NCBI GenBank assembly: GCA_019695095.1
Contig: JAIBAQ010000026.1
Location: forward strand, 1 to 46,397
DNA: 46,397 bases
Source: Candidatus Hydrogenedentota bacterium
Lineage (GTDB): Bacteria; Hydrogenedentota; Hydrogenedentia; Hydrogenedentales; SLHB01
Direction of reading: 5' to 3'
The position numbers and the translations under genes are program-made. Each line of letters starts with the position of its first letter. Positions within the stretch are counted from its first letter, which is position 1. Of this stretch, positions 9,958 to 17,801 are shown one piece after another. A model generated the notes under the pieces. The model had not been told where the DNA came from and made no database searches. It saw only the letters and a list, made by a program, of their open reading frames with translations.

Positions 9958-10341
9958 CTAAATGTCCTCTTCGTGTTGCTCCAACAGTTTCTTCAGCGTC
10001 GCCACTTCTTCGTCGCTCAGCTTTGGGCCTTTAGCTAAATGCGCGAACAAGGGCGCCAAGGTTCCGTCGAGTACATTGGATACGAATGAGTCCAATGCGC
10101 GGACCGCCACCTTCGATTGTGGGACGGCGGGCGCAAACACGCAGATGGGTCCGACCTTGTCGAGCTTGAGGTAGCCCTTCTGAACCAAGCGGTCCAGCAT
10201 CGTCTTGACCGTCTGATACTGCCAATCTTTCTTCGGGCCGACCTCGTCGTACACCTCGCGCGCCGTGCACTTCCCTCTGCGCCAGCAACACTTCATGACG
10301 ACCCACTCGGCCTTCGTAAGATCATCGAGTTCCTTCGCCAC
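9958..10341 (-). CDS. BlaI/MecI/CopY family transcriptional repressor
   Basis: A 127-residue winged-helix repressor. The DNA-binding half is typical: DDLTKAEWVVMKCCWRRGKCTAREVYDEV followed by QYQTVKTMLDRLVQKGYL, matching the BlaI recognition helix and wing. The C-terminal half (AVRALDSFVSNVLDGTLAPLFAHLAK) is the dimerisation and cleavage region that M56 proteases cut. It starts with GTG at 10341. It is the first gene of a two-gene unit with the M56 peptidase and lies just downstream of a palindrome likely to be its operator, implying autoregulation released by the peptidase. Confidence 0.92.
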   Translation of the reverse strand: MAKELDDLTKAEWVVMKCCWRRGKCTAREVYDEVGPKKDWQYQTVKTMLDRLVQKGYLKLDKVGPICVFAPAVPQSKVAVRALDSFVSNVLDGTLAPLFAHLAKGPKLSDEEVATLKKLLEQHEEDI

Positions 10342-10363
10342 GGCAGGCCCTTTCGCTATTTCT

Positions 10364-10379
10364 GTGGTAATGGTACCAC
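10364..10379. promoter_or_regulatory. Candidate BlaI operator palindrome
   Basis: GTGGTA-ATGG-TACCAC is a perfect 6-bp inverted repeat with a 4-base centre, 23 bases upstream of the BlaI GTG start. A further half-like GTGGTGG follows at 10384. BlaI-type repressors bind dyads of similar size in their own promoters. The binding assignment is inference from position and symmetry. Confidence 0.5.
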
Positions 10380-10526
10380 GCTTGTGGTGGTTGCGTCAAG
10401 AGAATACGGAGAGGCAGGAGAAGTGAGTACACGCTTCGTGACTGAAGGGTAGAGGGATTCTCTACTTGCGGAAAAGGGTATAGCGAGATCCAGGCAGCGC
10501 GAAACCCGTGACCGGCCTACTCTCGT

Positions 10527-10775
10527 TTAGCGCGAACGAGCCTTAATGGGTCCAGTGAATTCGACGCACACGGGAACACCGTCAACTTCAGGCGGGATGA
10601 CGATTTTGCCACTCTGAGCTGAAGCAATATTGACTTTAACGGCATAACCCTTTCCCACGCGTGTGATACCCACGCCGGTCAAGTCGCGTTCGCCGCGCAA
10701 CATATCGCTCACCCGAGCTTTGGCATTCCGGGCTTCTTCAAGGGAACATGTATTCATTGTTGAAGTTCTCTGCAT
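10527..10775 (-). CDS. Small protein resembling the N-terminal domain of its neighbouring protease
   Basis: About 82 residues, starting at ATG 10775 or possibly ATG 10757; the codon before 10775 is TTG and directly abuts the protease stop codon at 10779. The sequence LTGVGITRVGKGYAVKVNI...IPPEVDGVPVCVEFTGPI follows the pattern 'GVGi..g.g.yAv.V......iP.eidGVpv.V...G.i' found at the N-terminus of many bacterial trypsin-like proteases. It also lines up with residues 47-97 of the adjacent protease (TLVLGVAMRGEEDFALAVRV...EKKAKGEVDVRYIGSV). I infer a stand-alone copy of that domain, possibly acting in trans on the protease as chaperone, inhibitor or specificity module. Confidence 0.65.
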   Translation of the reverse strand: MQRTSTMNTCSLEEARNAKARVSDMLRGERDLTGVGITRVGKGYAVKVNIASAQSGKIVIPPEVDGVPVCVEFTGPIKARSR

Positions 10776-10778
10776 CAA

Positions 10779-11777
10779 TTATAGCGCCAAATCCACTTTC
10801 AGCGCATCCAAAACCTCGTGGATCGGATTTGCATAAGTCAGGCCTTTGCCGTTGGAGCCACCTTGGTCGCTGCCCGCAAACAACAGAGCCACAGCCCGCA
10901 GGTCGCTTCCCACTATCAGCGAACCACTGTCGCCCCCGTCGCTAAATGCTTCGTTTCCCGCGCCCTCGATCTCGATTTGGTTATCGAAGCGGGCATCGCC
11001 GTTGTCATACCCCACGACGACATTGTCCAGTTCGATTGCCGTCACGCGTCCCCGTGTCAGACCGGTTGTGTGACCAATCTTTGCTACCCGTAGGCCTTCA
11101 TCCACAAAGACATTGCCAACGCCTTTCAGCTTACCGAGACCGGTAAGCTTCGCAAGGTTCGCTTCAATTCCACTCCTAACCATGGCGGTGGCGCAATCCA
11201 CATAGTTGCTGCCTTTGAATTTCAACTTCTCGAATTTGTCGAGCAAGGCAACTGTATCCGTCCTTTTCTTGCCGCCATCCAATTTTGCCGGTTGCAGAAT
11301 GGCGTCGCCTCTATGAGCTTCGTTTTCGTTGGCGAGCACGTGATTATTCGAGAGGAGAGCAACCGCCCCGCCACCTCGCGGAATGACGAATGCGCCCAGT
11401 GTACCTGCAGTAATTCCAAAGTGTCCCACGCTGCACCCAATACTCAGAGGACGCTGCCGCTGTTGATGCCAGGGCAACGTCCTTTTGCGAACAGAACCGA
11501 TATAGCGAACATCGACCTCGCCTTTTGCTTTCTTCTCAATTCGCTTGACTTCGGGACTGGCTTCCATGGCACGGTGCTGAACTCGCACGGCCAACGCAAA
11601 GTCCTCTTCGCCGCGCATTGCCACACCCAGAACCAGTGTGCTGGGTGGACTTGGCCTTACACTCCATGCCCGCGCAGAGATACCAAAGAGTGGCCGGGCG
11701 TGCACAACCTCAGCCAGATCTGCGAGGATCTCTTGCGATAGTTCCACCTTCAGGTCTCTTGCCGATTCGAGTTGCAT
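10779..11777 (-). CDS. Trypsin-like serine protease (chymotrypsin fold, cytoplasmic)
   Basis: A 332-residue protein with a catalytic triad that can be read directly: His146 in LLSNNHVLAN, Asp194 in NYVDCATAMV and Ser284 in GGDSGSLIVG. No signal peptide or membrane segment is present, so it is probably intracellular. Residues about 47-97 form a small alpha/beta N-terminal domain typical of this Nal1-like bacterial protease group. The start at ATG 11777 has TAGGAG 9 bases upstream. It overlaps or abuts the downstream small gene with no spacer, which strongly suggests co-expression. Substrate unknown. Confidence 0.8.
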   Translation of the reverse strand: MQLESARDLKVELSQEILADLAEVVHARPLFGISARAWSVRPSPPSTLVLGVAMRGEEDFALAVRVQHRAMEASPEVKRIEKKAKGEVDVRYIGSVRKRTLPWHQQRQRPLSIGCSVGHFGITAGTLGAFVIPRGGGAVALLSNNHVLANENEAHRGDAILQPAKLDGGKKRTDTVALLDKFEKLKFKGSNYVDCATAMVRSGIEANLAKLTGLGKLKGVGNVFVDEGLRVAKIGHTTGLTRGRVTAIELDNVVVGYDNGDARFDNQIEIEGAGNEAFSDGGDSGSLIVGSDLRAVALLFAGSDQGGSNGKGLTYANPIHEVLDALKVDLAL

Positions 11778-11930
11778 GGCGGTGGGCTCCTATCAATTGG
11801 CGCATCCTCATGCTCGCTTGACAGACACGGCATTCGGGCAATATGCATTCACTCATACTTCTAGAATAATAGGTATTTTGTTACTCCGTAACGCCCAAAT
11901 GCAAGTAAATCAAGCTTGAGGAATCGGTTA

Positions 11931-13787
11931 TTACGACTCGCGGACGCGCACTTCCATGATCCGCGCGTGGTCGAGACCGTTGGTGCGGTGGACGGTGATG
12001 CGGAGTGCATCGATGGATTGGGGTTCAGTCAGTCGGTGGACGCGGAGGCGTTGGTAGTTGCCGCGTACGTCATCGAGCGCGCGCCATTGCCCGCCGGCAC
12101 GGGCTTCGATCGTGTAGTCGCAGACGGTCTCGGGTTGAGGTTGCCCCCACAGCATGCGGGCGGTATAGGCGTCGGCGTGGCTCAATGTAAGCACGCGATG
12201 GAGTCCGGTGTCGAAAACTAAACGGATTTCGCGCACGGACACTGGCTTCTCCCACTCCAGCATGAGCCACGCGGGAATTCCCGCGGCGGGATCGCTCATC
12301 CAGCGATGGGAACCCGACCGGGCGCGATTCGTGGGCGCGCCGCCCTTGCCATGCACGGAGCGCGTCTGCCCGCTAAGAGCGTTGATAGCCGGTCCATCGG
12401 GTTGTTCGCTCGACGCGGTCACCCGCGCGCGGCGAGCGAGGTCGGACTCGTCTTCGTTGATACGTCCAATCAGGTAGCAGTCGTCGCGCAGCAGCCTTTG
12501 TTGTATCGCACGGATGGCCTTGGGTTCATCCAACAATCGGTGCGGGGTCTGCTTCGTCTCACTCGCATGCGCGGCAGCCGTGCCCACTCCCTGCCCGACG
12601 ACAAAGCACGTTGCCATGACGCGCGTGGAGGCAAAGGCGATATGCGTGGCTGACATGTTGCGTCCCGCGAACATCAGGTTCTCGATGTCGCGGCTGACGC
12701 AGCAGCGCAGCGGGATGTCATAGAGATTGGGCACTGGATGCTGGTCACACGGAGGCACGTCTTTCGCGTCAATGCCTTGTGGCGGATGCGTGTCGATGGG
12801 CCAACCGCCGTATGCAATCGCGTCGTCAAACGCATGCGACTGCATCACGTCGTTTTCGGTCAGGGTGCGCAGGCCGACGAATCGGCGGCTCTCGCGTTTG
12901 CCCGGCACAAAGCCCACCCATTCGAGCGCCCAGTTTGCCGCGCCGTGATCACCGCCGTTCTTGATGTGGTCCCACACGCCCATCTGAATCGCGAGCAACT
13001 CGTCGCGAATCGCTTCGTTGTCCTTGATGGTGTCGAGCGTGCCGCCCCATTCCACCCACCAGTAGCCGTATTCATGGCCGTAATCGTCGACAGCCGTCGC
13101 GTGCGGACGCAGCGCGAGGTCTTCCTCGGTGAACTTCCGCGCAAACGCGGGCGCAACAAACGGCATGGGCTTGTCGTGTTTGCGCGCCTGGAACAACAGC
13201 GTGGAACCCAGCCGGAATTGGTCGGGCGCCGGTTGCGCCAACGATTCGTTGAACGCATCGTGCGCCTCTCGTCCTTCGCGAAACGGCGCACCCGCCTCCG
13301 CGCCGAGGCGTCCGTCGCCGGTGCAATCAACGAAGACCTGCGCGGCGATGGTGAACCGCGTCTCGGTGGAAAGGCGCTCGGCCTGCACCTCAACAATGCG
13401 CCCGTTTTCCGTGCGCGCGCCGGCAACCGTCGTATTGAGCAGCAGGGTAAGGTTCGATTCGGCGCGGCACTTTTCGTAGAGGATCAGGTCCATCATCGAC
13501 GCGCTACGCTGCGGATTGCGCACGGCGTTTTCGAGGCGGATTTCTTCGACGATCCCGCCCTCGCGCGCTTCCGTGGCGAGTTCGACGCCGCGGCCTCCGC
13601 TGCAATCCGCGCCGACGATGTGCATACGGACTTCGCTCGATGCGTTGCCTCCGAGAACGGGCCGGTCCTGGCACAAGATGGTGCGCGCTCCGTTGCGCGC
13701 GGCGGCAAGCGCGCAGGCGATCCCGGCGGGTCCGCCGCCAGCGACGAAGACGTCACAGGTTAACGATTGCGTCGTCACGTTGCTCAT
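11931..13787 (-). CDS. FAD-dependent oxidoreductase (FAD_oxidored family) with C-terminal discoidin-like domain
   Basis: A 618-residue protein. The N-terminal dinucleotide fold is clear (CDVFVAGGGPAGIACALAAARNGA), followed by the family segment VLGGNASSEVRMHI and later the second FAD contact QVFVDCTGDGRLGAEAGA and LMFAGRNMSATHIAFASTRVM. The last 150 residues (from about VTASSEQPDGPAINAL to the end) look like an F5/8 type C galactose-binding fold. No signal peptide is visible. FAD_oxidored enzymes of this type are abundant in glycan-degrading bacteria and act on sugars or related polyols; the substrate here is not identifiable. It lies 40 bases from the upstream lyase gene (stop at 13828) on the same strand, so both are probably one operon. 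Confidence 0.88.
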   Translation of the reverse strand: MSNVTTQSLTCDVFVAGGGPAGIACALAAARNGARTILCQDRPVLGGNASSEVRMHIVGADCSGGRGVELATEAREGGIVEEIRLENAVRNPQRSASMMDLILYEKCRAESNLTLLLNTTVAGARTENGRIVEVQAERLSTETRFTIAAQVFVDCTGDGRLGAEAGAPFREGREAHDAFNESLAQPAPDQFRLGSTLLFQARKHDKPMPFVAPAFARKFTEEDLALRPHATAVDDYGHEYGYWWVEWGGTLDTIKDNEAIRDELLAIQMGVWDHIKNGGDHGAANWALEWVGFVPGKRESRRFVGLRTLTENDVMQSHAFDDAIAYGGWPIDTHPPQGIDAKDVPPCDQHPVPNLYDIPLRCCVSRDIENLMFAGRNMSATHIAFASTRVMATCFVVGQGVGTAAAHASETKQTPHRLLDEPKAIRAIQQRLLRDDCYLIGRINEDESDLARRARVTASSEQPDGPAINALSGQTRSVHGKGGAPTNRARSGSHRWMSDPAAGIPAWLMLEWEKPVSVREIRLVFDTGLHRVLTLSHADAYTARMLWGQPQPETVCDYTIEARAGGQWRALDDVRGNYQRLRVHRLTEPQSIDALRITVHRTNGLDHARIMEVRVRES

Positions 13788-13827
13788 AGTTCACTTTCGG
13801 TTTGACTTAACGTTCAACGTCTCTCGG

Positions 13828-14739
13828 TTATGCAAGTCCAATCCGCTCGAAGTGCTTATCCAATTGCCGCTCAAACTCGGGGCAAGCCTCTCCACCCGTA
13901 ATCATACCGTGTTTGGCGCTAAGGAAGCCTCTGCGAGTGGCGGCACGCCGGATCGAGTGTGCAAAGTTGTCGAAGCTGCGGCCTACGGCTTCAAACGAGA
14001 ACATCTCACCCAGAGCGTTGATCTTCTTCTGCGCGGCTTCTGCCGCGGCGCAGTCGCCTCGCAACCAAGACTCGACCAACTCGCGATGCCAGTCGGGGGC
14101 GACGTTGGCCAGAGCGCTTACGCAGCCCGTCGCGCCGCATTCGAGGCTATCGAGAATGATGCTCTCCGATCCCTGGTACACGTCCCACCCGTCAGCGCCT
14201 GCTTTCGCGAGTGTGCCGATTCGTGTCACGTCGCGCGCAGTGTCTTTGATAGCGACGATGTTGGGGTGTTTCCTTAGACTTGCGACGGTCTCCAAGTCGA
14301 TCTCGCTGGGCATCCGCACATGGTGATACAGCGCCACGGGGATCGGCGACGCGTCGGCGATTTCCGTGAAGTAGGCTTCCACCTCGCGCGGCGCGAGTTT
14401 GCAGAAGAACGGAACCATCGCCACACCCACGTCCGCGCCCGATTCGGCGGCCTCGCGCGCGCAGGCTATCACGTCGGCGACACCCATCGCGCTGATGCCC
14501 GCGTACACCGCCGCGCGATTGCCCACCGCCTGCTTCACCGTCGATATCATCGCGCGGCGATCCGCTCGTCCCAACAACGGCAACTCACCGGTCGAACTGC
14601 AGATGAAAAGCCCGTCACAACCCTTCTCGACAAGCGCCTGCGCAAAACGCCCCAATTCGTCAAGGTCCGGCTGCCCTGGTTGCGAGCACGGCGTCAGCAT
14701 GGCGGCTATGACGCGAGGCGTGTTAAATGAAGTTGTCAT
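13828..14739 (-). CDS. Dihydrodipicolinate synthase / N-acetylneuraminate lyase family aldolase
   Basis: A 303-residue TIM-barrel class I aldolase. The start at ATG 14739 (MTTSFNTPRVIAAMLTPC) was chosen because it matches the family N-terminus and is preceded by GGGAG; the frame extends 49 codons further without similarity. The GxxGE substrate motif is SSTGELPLL and the Schiff-base lysine is in NIVAIKDTARD. The catalytic tyrosine region reads VALYHHVRMP rather than the common YN.P, so the substrate may differ from both classical enzymes. It is divergent from a sodium:solute symporter and precedes the FAD oxidoreductase, suggesting uptake and breakdown of a sugar acid or keto acid. True DapA is less likely from this context. 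Confidence 0.85.
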   Translation of the reverse strand: MTTSFNTPRVIAAMLTPCSQPGQPDLDELGRFAQALVEKGCDGLFICSSTGELPLLGRADRRAMISTVKQAVGNRAAVYAGISAMGVADVIACAREAAESGADVGVAMVPFFCKLAPREVEAYFTEIADASPIPVALYHHVRMPSEIDLETVASLRKHPNIVAIKDTARDVTRIGTLAKAGADGWDVYQGSESIILDSLECGATGCVSALANVAPDWHRELVESWLRGDCAAAEAAQKKINALGEMFSFEAVGRSFDNFAHSIRRAATRRGFLSAKHGMITGGEACPEFERQLDKHFERIGLA

Positions 14740-14834
14740 CAGCCAGTTACTCCCATCGCGGCTCCAAAGCATTGCGGTCCCGTAGCAGAGTATACTCGCG
14801 CAACGCCGACACGAAACAGCGACAACCCACGGGA

Positions 14835-14985
14835 CGCAAATGGGGGCAAATCGCGTTAGCGAAGCGAACGAGGACGAAGAGCGCAACTCAGGGACTGTCC
14901 CAAGCGAGCGCAGCGAGACGGGACTGTCCCTGACTTGTGCGAATTAAGCAAGCGCAGCGAAGACGTGTCTGTCCCCGACTTGCCA
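14835..14985. repeat. REP-like palindromic repeats between the divergent lyase and symporter genes
   Basis: GGGACTGTCCC occurs at 14891-14901 and again at 14920-14930, separated by AAGCGAGCGCAGCGAGAC. Each 11-mer is itself a palindrome around its central base. A related unit follows (AAGCAAGCGCAGCGAAGAC then GTGTCTGTCCCCGACTT), matching in reverse the copy at 239-269. A weaker version precedes it near 14845-14880. This is a cluster of dispersed palindromic elements occupying the promoter gap. Confidence 0.7.
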
Positions 14986-14998
14986 ATAAGGTGAATTG

Positions 14999-16552
14999 AT
15001 GCCTCAGATGACCCTATCGACAAGCGACTGGCTCATCATCGCCGCCTACTTGTCGATTGTCGTTTTCATCGCCTTGCGCGCTCGCCGCGGCCACAGCACT
15101 TCCGCCGACTACTTTCTCGCCGGACGCCGCATGCATTGGATCGTCGTTGCCGTCAGCCTTTACGCCGCGTTGTTCAGCACCATCAGCTTCGTCGCGGTTC
15201 CCGGCGAGGCCTTCAAGAACGGCATCCTGCTCAGCCTCAACTCGCTCGGCTACGCGCTGTTCACGCCGCTCGCCGTCTACCTCTTTCTCCGCTTCTTCTA
15301 CCGAGCCGACAGCTTCACCTGCTACGAATACCTCGAACGCCGCTTCAACGGCGCAACGCGCACACTCGGCAGCCTCCTCTTCCTCTGTATGCGCGCCCTG
15401 ACCGCCGCTACGGCTCTCTACGCCGCCGCCGTCATCTTCGAATCGCTAATCGGTTGGGACAAGACGTTCAGCGTGGTTGCCGTCGGCATCTTCTCGGTGC
15501 TTTTCACCATGATTGGCGGCATGCGCGCCGTCATGCTCACCGACTGCATGCAGACCGCCGTCATCCTCACCGGACTCGGGGCGGTCTTCTTCAAGGCGAG
15601 TTACCTGATCGGCTTCGACTTTTCCGCGGTGTGGCGCTATGCCCATGCGCAAGGCCGCACCTTCGAACTTGTAACCAAACCCGAGTTCTACAGCCTCGAT
15701 CTCCACGTCCGCTACACGCTATGGATTTGGCTGCTGACCGCGCTCACCGGTCCCTGTGTGGGATACGGCACCGATCAACTCGTCGTGCAGAACCTGCTCG
15801 CGAGCAAGTCCTACGATGCCGCCAAACGCGCCATCTGGCTGAAGACCATCGCGGTGCTGCCGATCATGGGCACGTTCTATGCCGTCGGATTGCTCTTGTT
15901 CTACTACTACCACACGAGGGAAACCTTGCCGGAAGGCATCAAACCCGATCAGGTCATGGGGCACTTCATCATCCGGCACTTGCCCTCGCCACTGCCGGGG
16001 CTTATCGTCGCCGCGCTCCTCGCCGCGCTCATGTCCACCATCGACGCCACGATCAACTCGCTTTCGACCGTCACGTGCATGGACCTGCTCAAACGCGTCG
16101 GCTGGCTGCCCGAAGACGAATCGAAACGCATCCGGTTTGGGAAAGGCCTCACCCTGGCCTGGGGGTTCGTCATGGTCGCGTTCGCCGCCACGCTCGCCCG
16201 CGTCAGCGAAGGCGTCGAAAGCACCGTCATGGAACTCACCCTCATGTGGAGCACCCTCTGGGGCGTGCTGCTCGTCGTCATGCTCGCCGGCGTCCTCACC
16301 CGCTGGGCCACCGCCCGCGCCGCCACCGCCGCCCTGCTCGTCGGTATGGCCCTCAACCTCACCCTCCCCTGGATTCTCTACTACGGTACCCCGCCCGAGG
16401 AACGCATCAGCTTCCTGTGGATCGGCATCCCCGGCATGCTCGCGGCAGGGGCGATAGTCTTGGTCGGAAGCCTGATCGATCCGCGCAAGCCCAACACACT
16501 CGAAGGGCTCACTCTGGTAAACCAGAAAGCTCCGCCCGCTCATCCAACGTAA
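14999..16552 (+). CDS. Sodium:solute symporter (SSS family)
   Basis: A 517-residue membrane transporter with about 13 hydrophobic helices. Family features include WLIIAAYLSIVVFIALRARR at the N-terminus, SADYFLAGRRMHW, the segment FSTISFVAVPGEAFKNG, FTMIGGMRAVMLTDCMQ and the sodium-site region ALMSTIDATINSLSTV. The start at ATG 14999 is preceded by AAGGTG; the in-frame TTG just before it is less likely. Members carry sugars, sialic acid or other organic solutes with sodium. It is divergent from the DHDPS/NAL-family aldolase, which points to that enzyme's substrate as its cargo (inference). Confidence 0.93.
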   Translation: MPQMTLSTSDWLIIAAYLSIVVFIALRARRGHSTSADYFLAGRRMHWIVVAVSLYAALFSTISFVAVPGEAFKNGILLSLNSLGYALFTPLAVYLFLRFFYRADSFTCYEYLERRFNGATRTLGSLLFLCMRALTAATALYAAAVIFESLIGWDKTFSVVAVGIFSVLFTMIGGMRAVMLTDCMQTAVILTGLGAVFFKASYLIGFDFSAVWRYAHAQGRTFELVTKPEFYSLDLHVRYTLWIWLLTALTGPCVGYGTDQLVVQNLLASKSYDAAKRAIWLKTIAVLPIMGTFYAVGLLLFYYYHTRETLPEGIKPDQVMGHFIIRHLPSPLPGLIVAALLAALMSTIDATINSLSTVTCMDLLKRVGWLPEDESKRIRFGKGLTLAWGFVMVAFAATLARVSEGVESTVMELTLMWSTLWGVLLVVMLAGVLTRWATARAATAALLVGMALNLTLPWILYYGTPPEERISFLWIGIPGMLAAGAIVLVGSLIDPRKPNTLEGLTLVNQKAPPAHPT

Positions 16553-16658
16553 GGAGTAGCTCGGACCGAAGCGCGGCGTTGTTCCTTCATCTGTAATCCT
16601 TTATTCTATGAGTGTTATTGTGCGATTCGAGCATTAAGTGTAAAGGTCGGTGGGAAGA

Positions 16659-17660
16659 ATGATGATAGTCGGTCAGAACCTGCGTTTTATGGAGAGTCCT
16701 GCCTCGCCGGTACGTGCTCGTTCGCGCAGAACATCGAGAGCGATCATTGCGCTGGTGACTTCTTCGGTCTTGCTCGCCGCTGGGTGTGGCCTTACAGATT
16801 CTTGGTCAAAAGTATATCCCGAATTTCGAGTCTTCGACACCGCCTCGAACGATCCTATTCGCTCAATTTCTGTAGGTGTCAAAGAAGGAATCGGAGATGC
16901 TGCCGACTTCTGGTTCACTGAAGGTAAAACCGGTAACAACGGCGCTTTCGCGCTCACGGGAATGCCAGAGACCATTGAGACTCTCCAGAGTCAGGATGGT
17001 GTATATCGACTGTCCGAGGCGACACCTATTCCATACACCTTGTTTGTGTTTTCCGAAGGCCATGCTCTCACGCGCATGACGGTCAAAGAGAGGTCTCCCA
17101 AAGAGCCCACACCTGTAGCCTTGGATATGGCTAAGGATATTCCCTGTTCCGTCGTTGCCGAAGGCCGGCCAGTTTCGGGATGTAGTGTCTTCATCGGGCG
17201 CTTGACACCTCTGACCGATGCTCGCTCGCCCGTCGAATTCAGCGAGGGTTGGTATCGGACTGACGAGTCCGGACAGTGTGTCGTGAAGAATCTTCCCACG
17301 GAGTTCAGGAATGTGGTCTTCTGCGCGAAAGGCTATGGCCCAAAGTGCGTTAATCTACCCGCGGACGCTTCGACTCCATTTACTGTTGAGCTAAGCGCCC
17401 CCGCGAAATTGAACGTCCTAGTCCAGGGCAGTCCGGAAGAGGTCGATAATTCCAGGGTACTGGTCGGATGTAAGTCAGATTCCGGTTTTGTATTTTTGAC
17501 GTCGTCGCGTGACGTCGACCCACAAGGACAGGTCCACTTTGAGGGACTTCCCGAGGGGAAGGCCGAGGTCAGTTGCTTTGGGCGGACCAGTCCTCCCGAA
17601 ATGCATGAGGTTCAACTCTCGTCCGGCGCTGAGACCAAGGTCGAATTCAAGTTCCCATAG
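16659..17660 (+). CDS. Predicted lipoprotein with carboxypeptidase-regulatory-like beta domains
   Basis: About 333 residues. The start could be GTG 16650, ATG 16659, ATG 16662 or ATG 16689; 16659 follows GGTGGGAA. A long basic n-region, a hydrophobic core (IIALVTSSVLLAAGC) and a lipobox cysteine indicate a lipid-anchored envelope protein. The rest reads as beta-rich Ig/CarboxypepD_reg-like units: FRVFDTASNDPIRSISVGVK, GNNGAFALTGMP, CSVVAEGRPVSGCSVFIG and AKLNVLVQGSPEEVDN. These domains are common in adhesive or structural envelope proteins. Codon use is less GC-biased than its neighbours, which may mean relaxed selection or transfer. No function assigned. Confidence 0.7.
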   Translation: MMIVGQNLRFMESPASPVRARSRRTSRAIIALVTSSVLLAAGCGLTDSWSKVYPEFRVFDTASNDPIRSISVGVKEGIGDAADFWFTEGKTGNNGAFALTGMPETIETLQSQDGVYRLSEATPIPYTLFVFSEGHALTRMTVKERSPKEPTPVALDMAKDIPCSVVAEGRPVSGCSVFIGRLTPLTDARSPVEFSEGWYRTDESGQCVVKNLPTEFRNVVFCAKGYGPKCVNLPADASTPFTVELSAPAKLNVLVQGSPEEVDNSRVLVGCKSDSGFVFLTSSRDVDPQGQVHFEGLPEGKAEVSCFGRTSPPEMHEVQLSSGAETKVEFKFP

Positions 17661-17801
17661 AAATATCAGAGACGGCAGCGTGCCCGCGCAACTGCCTCGG
17701 TGTATTTGCGAACTTGTAATTACATTTCCCTCCCCGATTCCGCTATGATATCCTTCGTTTTGTCTCGGGGATATCCACATTTCACGTAGGAGAGCCGCTT
17801 C

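Noticed and set aside
12738-13763. 341-codon plus-strand frame opposite the FAD oxidoreductase
   Set aside because: Antisense shadow of a gene with an intact FAD-binding motif and family signatures.
15136-16596. A 486-codon frame on the plus strand overlapping the symporter
   Set aside because: It is in another frame of a gene with clear SSS family motifs; the translation is Arg/His/Ala-rich and has no start signal.
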